DNA of 31,141 bases from Palsa-892 sp035556215 (GTDB taxonomy: Bacteria; Pseudomonadota; Alphaproteobacteria; Rhizobiales; Xanthobacteraceae), in assembly GCA_035556215.1 (NCBI GenBank), contig DATMFI010000008.1:1-31141 (forward strand), in the 5' to 3' direction. The notes under the pieces were generated by a model. That model did no database searches. It was not told the origin of the DNA and saw only the letters and a list, made by a program, of their open reading frames with translations. Within the stretch, counting starts at the first letter, position 1, and each line of letters starts with the position of its first letter. Below are positions 9,313 to 17,243 of the stretch, piece by piece. The position numbers and the translations under genes were made by a program.

Positions 9313-10349
9313 GCGTCGTCACCTTGATCGAACAGCGGGATTTGTGACGCATCGCGCGCGGGTTCGGCAAGACCGAGATGCTTGAACGCATGGGAAGTAA
9401 GCATTCGCCCGCGCGGCGTGCGCTGGACAAAACCCTTCTGGATCAAATACGGCTCGATGATGTCTTCGATGGCGTCGCGCGGCTCGGAGAGCGCCGCCGA
9501 GATCGTCTCGACACCGACCGGCCCGCCGCCATAGTGCCTGGCGATCAGCGCCAGGTAACGGCGATCCATCGCGTCCAGTCCGGCGGCATCGACTTCGAGC
9601 GCACCGAGCGCACGGTCGGCGGTTGCGCGATCGACCGTCCCCTTGCCTTCGACCATCGCGAAGTCGCGCACGCGCTTTAGCAAGCGCCCGGCGATGCGCG
9701 GCGTGCCGCGCGCGCGGCGCGCGATCTCCTGCGCGCCGTCGGCATTGATCGCGAGATTCAAAAGCCGGGCGCTTCGCTTCACGATCGTCTCAAGCTCGTG
9801 CACTTCATAGAAGCCGAGCCGCACCGGAATGCCGAAGCGATCGCGCAGCGGCGTCGTGAGCAGTCCCGAGCGCGTCGTCGCGCCGACCAGCGTGAAGCGC
9901 GAAAGATCGATTTTCACCGAGCGCGCCGCCGGGCCCTCGCCGATGATGAGATCGAGCTGGTAATCCTCCATCGCCGGATAGAGCACTTCCTCGATTGCGG
10001 GATTGAGCCGATGGATTTCGTCGATGAAGAGAACGTCGCGATCTTCGAGATTGGTGAGGAGGGCCGCAAGATCGCCCGCCTTCGCGATCACCGGACCGGA
10101 GGTCGCGCGGAAATTGACGCCAAGCTCGCGCGCGACGATCTGCGCCAGCGTCGTTTTGCCAAGGCCCGGCGGGCCGACCAGCAGCACATGATCGAGCGCT
10201 TCCTTGCGGGCGCGCGCAGCCTCAATGAACACCTTGAGATTGGCGCAAGCCTTTTCCTGCCCGATGAATTCGGAAAGCTGCTGCGGCCGCAGCGAGCCCT
10301 CGGCGAGATCTTCCTCGCGGCGCTCCGGTGTGACGACATCGCGGCTCAT
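9309..10349 (-). CDS. ruvB: Holliday junction branch-migration helicase RuvB
   Basis: RuvB is the hexameric AAA+ motor that drives branch migration of Holliday junctions bound by RuvA. The 346-residue protein has Walker A GPPGLGKT (59-66), Walker B FIDEIHR (Asp110/Glu111), the sensor segment GATTRSG and a C-terminal winged-helix domain with GGPVGVETI and IQKGFVQRTPRGR. The ATG overlaps the ruvA stop by ATGA (10346-10349). Expected length and all motifs are present. Confidence 0.98.
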   Translation of the reverse strand: MSRDVVTPERREEDLAEGSLRPQQLSEFIGQEKACANLKVFIEAARARKEALDHVLLVGPPGLGKTTLAQIVARELGVNFRATSGPVIAKAGDLAALLTNLEDRDVLFIDEIHRLNPAIEEVLYPAMEDYQLDLIIGEGPAARSVKIDLSRFTLVGATTRSGLLTTPLRDRFGIPVRLGFYEVHELETIVKRSARLLNLAINADGAQEIARRARGTPRIAGRLLKRVRDFAMVEGKGTVDRATADRALGALEVDAAGLDAMDRRYLALIARHYGGGPVGVETISAALSEPRDAIEDIIEPYLIQKGFVQRTPRGRMLTSHAFKHLGLAEPARDASQIPLFDQGDDA

Positions 10350-10963
10350 CGCGCGAGTTCCTTGAGGCCGTGGCGAATGAGTTCTTCGGTTTTGGCCTTA
10401 TCGCCGGCCGTGCGCACGGCAGCGGCAATCGCCGCGCTTGCCTGAATCTCGCCATAGCCAAGATTGACCAGCGCCGAGACCGCTTCGCTGACCGGCGTTG
10501 AGGCACGGCGCTCGGAAAGCTCGCCCTGCAGCTTCACCACTGCCGGATCGACGCTCGCAAAGGCCGGCGCCTTGTCTTTCAACTCGAGCACAAGGCGCTG
10601 CGCGAGCTTCGGCCCGACGCCCGGCGTACGCGCGATCGCCGCCTTGTCGCCGAGCGCAATGGCATTGGCAAGATCGGCAACTTTCAGCGTGCCGAGGATG
10701 GCGAGCGCGACGCGCGCGCCGACGCCCTGGACGCCGGTGAGGATGCGGAACCACTCGCGTTCGAGATCGCTCGCAAAGCCATAGAGCCGGATCTGGTCTT
10801 CGCGCACCCACGTCTCAATCGAAATCGTCGCAGCTTCGCCCGCGGGCGGCAGCGATTGCAGCGTGCGCGCCGAGCAATGCACGAGATAGCCGACGCCGTG
10901 AACGTCGATCACCACCGTATCGTCGCCGTAAGAGTCGATGACGCCGCGCAGCTTGCCGATCAT
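10346..10963 (-). CDS. ruvA: Holliday junction-binding protein RuvA
   Basis: RuvA tetramers bind four-way junctions and load RuvB. The 205-residue product starts with the OB-fold domain (MIGKLRGVIDSYGDDTVVIDVHGVGY). Two helix-hairpin-helix motifs follow (about 70-130), marked by LTGVQGVGARVALAIL and IARTPGVGPKLAQRLVLELKDK. A small C-terminal domain (about 155-205) contacts RuvB. It overlaps both ruvC (10960-10963) and ruvB by 4 bases, giving a tightly coupled ruvCAB operon. Confidence 0.98.
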   Translation of the reverse strand: MIGKLRGVIDSYGDDTVVIDVHGVGYLVHCSARTLQSLPPAGEAATISIETWVREDQIRLYGFASDLEREWFRILTGVQGVGARVALAILGTLKVADLANAIALGDKAAIARTPGVGPKLAQRLVLELKDKAPAFASVDPAVVKLQGELSERRASTPVSEAVSALVNLGYGEIQASAAIAAAVRTAGDKAKTEELIRHGLKELAR

Positions 10964-11478
10964 GCGCCCGCTCCCGCCGCCAACCGCAGCGTCACGCTCG
11001 TCCGGTGATGGGCATGCGTGATCGCCAGCGCCAATGCATCGCAGGCGTCATCGGTTTCCGGTTCGGCCTTCGGCAGCAAAATCCCGATCATCTTGCGCAC
11101 CTGCAGTTTCTCCGCGCGTCCCGCGCCGACGACCGATTTCTTGACGAGGTTGGGTGCGTATTCCGCGACCACCAGCCCCGCCTGTGCAGGCGCAAGCAGC
11201 ACGATTCCGCGCGCCTGACCGAGTTTCAAGGCCGAACGCGGATCGGCATTCACGAAGGTTTCCTCGACCGCCGCCTCTTGCGGAACGTAAGCAGCGATCA
11301 CCGCGGCAAGCCCTTCATGCAGAGCTGCGAGCCGCGCCGCAAGGCTGTCGCGGTCGCTCGTCTCGACGGTGCCGCAAGCAACGTAGCTGAGCCGGTTGCC
11401 CGCGCAATCGACGACGCCCCAGCCGGTACGGCGGAGGCCGGGATCGAGACCGATGATGCGAATGGACCGCCCACCCAT
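10960..11478 (-). CDS. ruvC: Crossover junction endodeoxyribonuclease RuvC
   Basis: RuvC is a dimeric RNase H-fold nuclease that makes paired cuts in Holliday junctions. The metal-binding acidic residues are recognisable as Asp12 (GLDPGLRRTGW), Glu72 or Glu73 (VEETFVN), and Asp144 and Asp147 in DDACDALA. The 172-residue length is normal. It is the first gene of the minus-strand cluster and is divergent from the TSUP permease across 80 bases, which should hold the promoter of ruvCAB. No SOS box was recognised there. Confidence 0.97.
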   Translation of the reverse strand: MGGRSIRIIGLDPGLRRTGWGVVDCAGNRLSYVACGTVETSDRDSLAARLAALHEGLAAVIAAYVPQEAAVEETFVNADPRSALKLGQARGIVLLAPAQAGLVVAEYAPNLVKKSVVGAGRAEKLQVRKMIGILLPKAEPETDDACDALALAITHAHHRTSVTLRLAAGAGA

Positions 11479-11558
11479 GGAATAGACCGGCTCTTACTGT
11501 ATCGCGCGGCGAATCGCCTCTACAACAACGCGCGCATTAAGGCTCCAAATCGCCCGCG

Positions 11559-12338
11559 ATGATAGACCTTCCCGACGCTTCGACCTTCGCTGCCCTGCTG
11601 ACCGAACGGCGTTTCTGGCTGGCTGCGCTGGTCGCGGCCATTGCCGGCGCGGCACGAGGCTTCTCGGGCTTCGGCTCTTCGATGATCTATATTCCCTTAA
11701 TCGGCATGTTGTACGGGCCAAAGACCGCGGCGGCGAGCGTCATTCTGATCGACGTCATCACCGGCGTGCCCTATGGCATCAAGGCCTTTCCGCAATCCGA
11801 GTGGCGAAGCGTCGGGCCGCTGACAGCGGCTGCCTTGCTGACGCTGCCATTGGGCACCTACCTTTTGCTCGTGGTCGATCCGATATGGATCCGCTGGTAC
11901 ATCGGCTGCCTGATCCTTTTGACCGTGCCCGTTCTCGCAAGCGGCTGGCGCTATCCTGGCAAACCGAAACTGCCGATCACGCTCGGTGTCGGCGTCATTT
12001 CCGGCGTGGCGAGCGGCGTAGCGCAAATCGCCGGCCCGCCGGTCGCGCTTTATTGGCTCGGCGGCGCGCTGCGTGCGGCGGTCGCGCGCGCAAATATGTT
12101 CGTCCTGTTTGCCGTTCTCGGAATCGAATCCTGCATCGACTATTTCGTCGAAGGACTCTACACGAAAGAAGTGCTGGCTCTCGTGGCGCTGCTCGGCGTC
12201 CCGTTCACAATCTGCTTTCTGCCCGGCGCACTCTCGTTTCACCGTGCGTCGGAAGAAACCTATCGGCGCATTTGCTATGCCGTGATCGTTTTCGCCGGCG
12301 TCGTCAGCCTGCCGTTGTTCGACCGGGTTTTTCGCTGA
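11559..12338 (+). CDS. TSUP (TauE/SafE) family membrane permease
   Basis: This 259-residue polytopic protein has about eight hydrophobic segments arranged as two repeats. The first repeat begins with the family-like AGAARGFSGFGSSMIYIPLIGMLYG turn and the second with GVISGVASGVAQIAGPPVALYWL. These Gly-rich, Pro-containing turns are typical of TauE/SafE permeases, which move sulfite, sulfonates, sulfoacetate or other small anions. The substrate cannot be told here and no sulfur genes are nearby. It starts 80 bases from ruvC, divergently, and its last 35 bases overlap the 3' end of the convergent EamA gene. Confidence 0.88.
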   Translation: MIDLPDASTFAALLTERRFWLAALVAAIAGAARGFSGFGSSMIYIPLIGMLYGPKTAAASVILIDVITGVPYGIKAFPQSEWRSVGPLTAAALLTLPLGTYLLLVVDPIWIRWYIGCLILLTVPVLASGWRYPGKPKLPITLGVGVISGVASGVAQIAGPPVALYWLGGALRAAVARANMFVLFAVLGIESCIDYFVEGLYTKEVLALVALLGVPFTICFLPGALSFHRASEETYRRICYAVIVFAGVVSLPLFDRVFR

Positions 12339-13218
12339 GCGCCAGTATCCCGCTCGCCAGCACGACGCCGATGCTGGCGAAGATCACGCCTGTGATCGCC
12401 CAGCCGTCGGGCCATTCGCCCAGCACCGGAATAGCCATCAAGGTCGCCACCACCGGCACCAGCGCCGTGAAAGCGGCCGAGCGCGAGGAGCCAAGCCGCC
12501 GCACGCCTTCGCTGAAGGTCGCAAGCCCGATCAGATTGGAGAAGACACCCTGCAGCATCGCCTGAAAGGCGATTTCTCCCGCATAGCCGCTTCGCGCAAG
12601 CTCGATGGCCGGCATCAAACCGAACGGCAGGATGAACAACAGCGACCAGAACGCAACCAGCCCCGTGGCCTCGAACGGCGTCAATCCGCTGTGGCGAAAG
12701 CCGATCGTGTAGCCGGCATAATTCAACGCGACGAGCAGGAAAACGAAATGCCCGAAGTTGGCGTTGGCGCCGCCGCTGAACAAATCGTTCTGCGCGATCG
12801 CCAGCACGCCGGCGACGGTGCAGACGAGGCCGGCCATCCGGAACCAACCGAACTTTTCCTTGAATAACAGCAATGACAACAGCGCGACGAAAATCGGAAA
12901 TGTGCCCAGCACCACCGCGCCAAACTCGGCGGCTCCGGCATAACGCAATCCCGTCGCGGAGAGAAAAATATGCGGCAAGCCCGCGCCGAGAATGCAGAAA
13001 ATCAGCGCCAGCGGATGACCGCGCCCGAAGATACCCACGCGCCAGGTCAATGGCGCGAGCAGGAGAGCGGGAACCAGCATCCGCACGAAGGCGATGACCG
13101 GAATCGGCAGCGCGTGCTGCACGCCCTGCCGGGTAAAGACGATCCACGCACTCCAGATCAGAACGGTGACGGTGAGCGCAAAATAGCCGATCAGCGCGGA
13201 ACGCTTTTCCGGGCTCAC
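12304..13218 (-). CDS. DMT superfamily (EamA) transporter
   Basis: The product has about ten hydrophobic helices in two EamA repeats (about 10-145 and 155-295). Marker segments are SAWIVFTRQG near the first helix, LRYAGAAEFGAVVLGTFPIFVALLSLLLFKEK in repeat one, and FTALVPVVATLMAIPVLGEWP in repeat two. Such proteins usually export amino acids or small metabolites; the substrate is unknown. I choose the GTG at 13218 (304 residues), 5 bases after the yebC stop, because a longer reading would overlap yebC and add a non-membrane, Arg-rich segment. Its 3' end overlaps that of the convergent TSUP gene by 35 bases. Confidence 0.87.
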   Translation of the reverse strand: MSPEKRSALIGYFALTVTVLIWSAWIVFTRQGVQHALPIPVIAFVRMLVPALLLAPLTWRVGIFGRGHPLALIFCILGAGLPHIFLSATGLRYAGAAEFGAVVLGTFPIFVALLSLLLFKEKFGWFRMAGLVCTVAGVLAIAQNDLFSGGANANFGHFVFLLVALNYAGYTIGFRHSGLTPFEATGLVAFWSLLFILPFGLMPAIELARSGYAGEIAFQAMLQGVFSNLIGLATFSEGVRRLGSSRSAAFTALVPVVATLMAIPVLGEWPDGWAITGVIFASIGVVLASGILALSEKPGRTTAG

Positions 13219-13223
13219 GCGGA

Positions 13224-13970
13224 TTACGCGCTCAGCTTTTGCATCAGCGCGTCGGAAATCTCGAAATTGGCATAGACGTTCTGAACATCGTCGTTGTCTT
13301 CGAGCGCTTCGATCAATTTCAGAATCTTCTCGCCGGTTTCGTCGTCGACCGCCGTCTGGTTTTGCGGCCGCCACACCAGCGCCGACTTCTTCGGCTCGCC
13401 GAACTTGGCTTCGAGCTGTTTGGCGACCTCGTGCAGGGTCTCCTTGCCGGTGATGATCTCGTGTCCGCCTTCGGACGAAACGACGTCGTCGGCGCCCGCG
13501 TCGATCGCCGCTTCCAGCATCGCGTCGTTCGAAGCCTTGTCGGCGTCGTACTGCACGATGCCGACCTGGTTGAACATGAACGACACCGCGCCGGTCTCGG
13601 CGAGGCTGCCGCCGTTCTTGGTGAAAGCCGCGCGGATTTCACCCGCGGTACGGTTACGGTTGTCGGTCAGCGCTTCGACGATCAGCGCGACGCCGCCCGG
13701 CGCATAGCCTTCGTAACGGATCTGCTCGAAGTTCTCGCCCTCGCCGCCCTGCGACTTCTTGATGGCGCGCTCGATATTGTCTTTCGGCATGTTCTCGGCG
13801 CGTGCCGCCAGCACCGCCGCACGCAGCCGCGGGTTCATCGCCGGATCCGGCAGGCCGAGCTTCGCCGCCACTGTGATTTCGCGTGCGAGTTTGCCGAACA
13901 GCTTCGAGCGGGCCGCGTCGGCGCGGCCCTTCTTGTGCATGATGTTTTTAAATTGCGAATGGCCGGCCAT
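13224..13970 (-). CDS. yebC: YebC/TACO1 family translation-associated protein
   Basis: The 248-residue protein begins with the family hallmark MAGHSQFKNIMHKKGRAD and continues with ENMPKDNIERAIKK, YEGYAPGGVALIVEALTDNRNRT and FTKNGGSLAETGAVSFMF. The family was long annotated as a transcriptional regulator. More recent work on YebC and mitochondrial TACO1 points to relief of ribosome stalling, notably at proline-rich stretches. Another stalling factor, EF-P, is encoded at 24429. It lies between an unrecognised exported protein (54 bases upstream) and the EamA gene (5 bases downstream), all on the minus strand. Confidence 0.96.
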   Translation of the reverse strand: MAGHSQFKNIMHKKGRADAARSKLFGKLAREITVAAKLGLPDPAMNPRLRAAVLAARAENMPKDNIERAIKKSQGGEGENFEQIRYEGYAPGGVALIVEALTDNRNRTAGEIRAAFTKNGGSLAETGAVSFMFNQVGIVQYDADKASNDAMLEAAIDAGADDVVSSEGGHEIITGKETLHEVAKQLEAKFGEPKKSALVWRPQNQTAVDDETGEKILKLIEALEDNDDVQNVYANFEISDALMQKLSA

Positions 13971-14024
13971 AGGGTCTCCGGAAAGCGGCGTCGATGGCGC
14001 GAGCTTATAGGTTAGGGAGCGCGT

Positions 14025-14669
14025 CTACGGCAACCCGTCAGGCAGCCGGAAGCCCGCATATTCCCGCTCCAGGATGGCTTTCAACGCTTTCGGCTCGGGC
14101 CGCGCGCCCGGCGCCGGCATCGGGCGGCGATCCGCCTCGATGAAATCAGGCGGCGTACCGGGAAGGTGATAGAGCCGGAAACCCGTGCGGTTCGCGGCGA
14201 AGTCCGCCACCACCTCGCCTTCGCCCTTCATCAAGCCGGCAGGCGCAAGATAGAAGCTGTCCTCGCGGTAGGCACCGAGCACCGAATGGGTGAGCGAGCC
14301 CTGCGCGACCTCGCGCCGTTCGCTGACGATGCGATCGAGCGGAAATTCACGGTTCCACTTGTTGCGGATATAGACACGCTTGAGCGGCAATTCTTTTTCG
14401 TCCCGCACCACCACGCTCACCAGCACGATGACGTGCTTGGCGAGCTTGCGGTACTCGTCCTCGTCCTGCGGCCAGGCAAAATCGAATTGCGCGGCGCGCG
14501 GCGCGCCCGAGGGGTTGATTTTCCGGGTGCGATCGGCCGTCTGCTCGAGCCGTTTCGTCATATCTTCGGGCGTGACCGCGCCGGTTGCCTCGGGGTTTTT
14601 CGTGAGCGTTTGCGTATGCGCAACGGCGGCGAAGCAAACAACAGCAAGCAGGGAAGCGAAGAAGCGCAT
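14025..14669 (-). CDS. Uncharacterised exported protein
   Basis: I do not recognise a family. From the ATG at 14669 the product is 214 residues, with a Sec-type leader (MRFFASLLAVVCFAAVAHTQ, cleavage near residue 19-20), so a periplasmic location is likely. The start is supported by AAGGAGGAG 7-8 bases upstream. The mature part has mixed alpha/beta character, an acidic segment WPQDEDEYRKLAKH, a hydrophobic strand HVIVLVSVVVRDEKE (about 79-93), and a Pro-rich stretch near the C-terminus. There are no Cys residues after the leader and no enzyme motif. It starts 26 bases after the ymdB-like gene ends and precedes yebC by 54 bases, so it is probably co-transcribed with fau and ymdB. Confidence 0.8.
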   Translation of the reverse strand: MRFFASLLAVVCFAAVAHTQTLTKNPEATGAVTPEDMTKRLEQTADRTRKINPSGAPRAAQFDFAWPQDEDEYRKLAKHVIVLVSVVVRDEKELPLKRVYIRNKWNREFPLDRIVSERREVAQGSLTHSVLGAYREDSFYLAPAGLMKGEGEVVADFAANRTGFRLYHLPGTPPDFIEADRRPMPAPGARPEPKALKAILEREYAGFRLPDGLP

Positions 14670-14695
14670 CGCGGATCTCCTCCTTGAGAAGCTGC

Positions 14696-15514
14696 TCAAC
14701 TCCAGAACGAAGGCATTGCCTCTTCCAGCACGCCGCCGAGCCGCACCGGCGCGATGCGCGCCGCAAGACCGTCATCGCCGATTTCGACGGCGACGCCCGA
14801 AAGCGTGCCCGCACCGGCCGCAGGCTCGAAGCGCCCCGACGGAATCTTCGACAGAAAACGGCGGATCGGCTCGTCTTTATTCATGCCGAGCACACTGTCG
14901 TAGTCGCCGCACATGCCGATGTCGGAAATATACGCCGTGCCGCCCGAGAGCACACGATGATCCGAGGTCGGCGCGTGGGTATGCGTGCCGACAATAAGCG
15001 AAAAGCGTCCGTCGAAATAATGCGCGAAGGCCTGCTTCTCGCTGGTCGCCTCGCCGTGGAAGTCGCACAGCGCGACGTCGCAGCCTTCACCGAGCGGACA
15101 GGCGGCAATCTCGCGCTCCACCGCGCGGAACGGATCGTCGAGTTGATCCATGAAGACGCGGCCCATCGCATTGATGACCAGCACGCGCTTGCCGTTCTTG
15201 GCGTCGAGCAGCGCCGCGCCCCGCCCCGGCGCCTTGCCGGGATAGTTCAACGGGCGAATGAGTTTCGGCGCGCGCTCGATGAAGACGAGCGCCTCGCGCT
15301 GATCCCATGAATGATTGCCGAGCGTAATCGCGTCGGCGCCGGCATCGACGAGTTCCTCGTAGATCGCCTCGGTGATGCCGAAGCCGCCGGCGGCGTTCTC
15401 GCCGTTGATCGCGACGAAATCGAGGTTCCATTTCTCGATCAGTTTCGGCAGACGCTTCGTCACCACTTCGCGGCCGGGCCGCCCGACGATATCGCCGAGA
15501 AACAGAACGCGCAT
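14696..15514 (-). CDS. YmdB-like calcineurin-family metallophosphoesterase
   Basis: The product belongs to the TIGR00282/YmdB metallophosphoesterase group; Bacillus YmdB hydrolyses cyclic nucleotides and affects biofilm and colony behaviour. The metal site is visible as RVLFLGDIVG (Asp8), AINGENAAGG (Glu and Asn), LGNHSWD, the second-half DFHGEATSEK, and GTHTHAPTSD. The 272-residue length is normal. The ATG at 15514 overlaps the fau stop as TGATG, so translation is probably coupled; the in-frame TTG at 15517 is less likely. The biological substrate in alphaproteobacteria is not established. Confidence 0.9.
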   Translation of the reverse strand: MRVLFLGDIVGRPGREVVTKRLPKLIEKWNLDFVAINGENAAGGFGITEAIYEELVDAGADAITLGNHSWDQREALVFIERAPKLIRPLNYPGKAPGRGAALLDAKNGKRVLVINAMGRVFMDQLDDPFRAVEREIAACPLGEGCDVALCDFHGEATSEKQAFAHYFDGRFSLIVGTHTHAPTSDHRVLSGGTAYISDIGMCGDYDSVLGMNKDEPIRRFLSKIPSGRFEPAAGAGTLSGVAVEIGDDGLAARIAPVRLGGVLEEAMPSFWS

Positions 15515-16107
15515 CAAACGCGCTCCGGCCGGCCGACGCGCAGACCTTTCTCGGTCATCAGGAAATCGAGCTTCTCGTCATGCGGCTCGGTCGGGCACTC
15601 GGCGACCTCCTGCGCCTCGCAGCCGAAGCCGACGGTGACGACTTTTTTCTTGGCGCGCAGGCCCGAGATCGTCCGGTCGTAATAGCCCGCGCCATAGCCG
15701 ACGCGATAACCGCGCTTGTCGAACGCCGCGAACGGCACGATCAGAATATCGGGCGCGACTTCTTCCGCATCCGGCGCAGGCTCACGAATGCCCCACTGGC
15801 CCGGCACCAGGGGATCGCCGAATTTCCACGCCCGCATCGACAGCGGATGACCGCGGCCGACGATGCGCGGCAGCGCGATCCGTGCGCCGTTCTTCTCCAG
15901 CACGCGCAAAAGCGGCAGCGGGCTGATCTCGCTCTTCATCGGGAAAAAACCGGCGACGATTGCGCCGGCGGGAACGTTCACGGGAAACGGCAAGGCCGCG
16001 ATCGTCTCCGCGGCCTGCTGGCGGTAGTCGGGCGCAAGTGCATCGCGCCGTCCGAGGGCTTCATTGCGAAGCGCGGTTTTCAGTTCGGCAATGTTGGTGG
16101 CTGTCAC
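15514..16107 (-). CDS. fau: 5-formyltetrahydrofolate cyclo-ligase
   Basis: The enzyme uses ATP to convert 5-formyl-THF into 5,10-methenyl-THF, returning the stored folate to the one-carbon pool. Family features are the N-terminal helix LKTALRNEALGRRDAL, GFFPMKSEISP (folate site), and the C-terminal nucleotide-binding loop GYRVGYGAGYYDRTI followed by VTVGFGCEAQEV and PHDEKLDFLMTE. I start at the GTG at 16107 (197 residues, typical length), with GAGA a few bases upstream. A longer reading to 16218 would run through the 6S RNA gene. The arrangement zapA-6S RNA-fau is conserved across proteobacteria. Confidence 0.92.
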   Translation of the reverse strand: MTATNIAELKTALRNEALGRRDALAPDYRQQAAETIAALPFPVNVPAGAIVAGFFPMKSEISPLPLLRVLEKNGARIALPRIVGRGHPLSMRAWKFGDPLVPGQWGIREPAPDAEEVAPDILIVPFAAFDKRGYRVGYGAGYYDRTISGLRAKKKVVTVGFGCEAQEVAECPTEPHDEKLDFLMTEKGLRVGRPERV

Positions 16108-16129
16108 ATTCGTCTCGCAAAAAAATTCA

Positions 16130-16284
16130 GCGCGAAGCCACGATAGGCCGTTGGAAGCAACGATCCCGGGAAACCTACGAAGTAGGTGGGCACCGTGAAT
16201 GACCAAGCCCACGGGCAAGGTCAGGGACAGCTCCCGTTGAGATCGATAAGGCCCCAGGAATTTAGTGTTCCTGACGAGCCGCGC
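16130..16284 (-). ncRNA. ssrS: 6S RNA (RNA polymerase-binding regulator)
   Basis: The segment sits between zapA and fau, the standard site of 6S RNA, on the same strand. Read on the minus strand it has the expected order: an outer GCGCG (16284-16280) that can pair with CGCGC (16134-16130), a GGGGCC/GGCCTA inner stem, an internal bubble region with CGGGAGCTGTCCCTGACC, and a distal arm in which GTGCCCACCTAC faces GTAGGTTTCCCGGGAT. The length of about 155 nt is normal. A run of seven Ts lies just past the 3' end. 6S RNA mimics an open promoter and sequesters the housekeeping RNA polymerase in stationary phase. The ends are estimates from pairing. Confidence 0.85.
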
Positions 16285-16347
16285 AGCTCCGCATGCGCAA
16301 TCTAGGCGCGTTAAGCTTGCACTGCCAGTACCGATTTCAAAGGCGGC

Positions 16348-16716
16348 TTAATTCGCTGCGCCGCCGTTCAGCGTCTGCGCCAGCCGCTCGATCCGCTCGG
16401 CCGCGCGCTCGAGCCCGCGTGTGCTTTCACGCTCGATGGTATCGACCCGCTCGACGGAAGCCAGGCGCGCTTCCTTGAGGCCTTCGATCTCCTGCTCGAG
16501 CCCGCGGATCCGCCGCCGCGCCTCGGAGAGATCGTCGAATATCGTGATCGCCGCCATCACCGTGAGCCGCGTATCGCCAACCTCGCCGAATGCCTCGCGC
16601 AAATGCGCGAGCTTCTGGTCGAGTTCGCGCGCGAGTTTCATCAGGTGCTCTTCCTGACCATCGTCGCACGCCATCCGGTAGGTGCGCCCGCCGATGGTGA
16701 CATTGACCTGCGCCAT
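16348..16716 (-). CDS. zapA: Cell division protein ZapA
   Basis: ZapA binds and bundles FtsZ filaments at the division site. The 122-residue product has the N-terminal globular domain (MAQVNVTIGGRTYRMACDDGQEEHLMKLAREL), a DTRLTVMAAITIFDDLSEA core and a long coiled coil (about 70-110), as in other alphaproteobacterial ZapA proteins. It starts 2 bases after the DUF4164-like gene ends and lies directly upstream of 6S RNA. Confidence 0.92.
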   Translation of the reverse strand: MAQVNVTIGGRTYRMACDDGQEEHLMKLARELDQKLAHLREAFGEVGDTRLTVMAAITIFDDLSEARRRIRGLEQEIEGLKEARLASVERVDTIERESTRGLERAAERIERLAQTLNGGAAN

Positions 16717-16718
16717 GC

Positions 16719-16991
16719 TCAGCGCTCCTGCGCAGCGAGCACGCTGCGGATTGTTTCGGCCGCTTGATCGAGACGGCGCGAAACTTCACGGTTCGCCGTC
16801 TCCAGATCCTCCGAGCGCGCCTTGAGCCGCTGCAGATCAGTCGAAAGTCGGGTGCGATCCTGACCAAAAGCCTGCAACTGGTTTTGCAGCTGTTCGCGCT
16901 CCCGGCTGTCGCCCGCGGCCTTGTCGACAGCCGACTCCAGCGCATCGAGCGCAGCTTCCAGCCGTTGCAGGGCCTCCTCCATCGCGCTCAC
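16719..16991 (-). CDS. Small coiled-coil protein (DUF4164-like)
   Basis: The 90-residue product is almost entirely a predicted coiled coil, rich in Leu, Ala, Gln, Glu and Arg at heptad spacing (for example LQRLEAALDALESAV, LSTDLQRLKARSEDLE). It resembles the DUF4164 family that lies next to zapA in Rhizobiales. The position suggests a role with ZapA in Z-ring organisation, which is inference. The GTG at 16991 has AAGGAG 11 bases upstream; an ATG at 16982 is an alternative. Confidence 0.8.
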   Translation of the reverse strand: MSAMEEALQRLEAALDALESAVDKAAGDSREREQLQNQLQAFGQDRTRLSTDLQRLKARSEDLETANREVSRRLDQAAETIRSVLAAQER

Positions 16992-17243
16992 GTCGATTCA
17001 CACTCCTTTGCCGGTAGTAAAGGTCCGCTCACATGCTGCGTCAACGGATGGAGCGAAGTTATGACCAGACATGAGGAATCGTCATTCAAGCCTTGCACCT
17101 CGCAAACCCTCGTAAACATTGACTCTAGGGCCTTGCGTGTTATCCATCCGCGGCCTCGATCTGCAAAAGATTGAGATGAGCCACGTGGACGTTTAATCGG
17201 CCCGCCGCGCCGATCCACTTGAGGCCCGAAGAGAGATCAGCCG
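16992..17243. promoter_or_regulatory. Divergent promoter region between the zapA cluster and tkt
   Basis: The 252 bases separate two divergent operons and should hold promoters for both. On the plus strand TTGACT (17119-17124) and TATCCA (17141-17146) are 16 bases apart and could be a weak sigma-70-type promoter for tkt-gap-pgk-fba. No operator palindrome was recognised. A GAGAGA before the tkt GTG is its probable ribosome-binding site. Confidence 0.4.
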
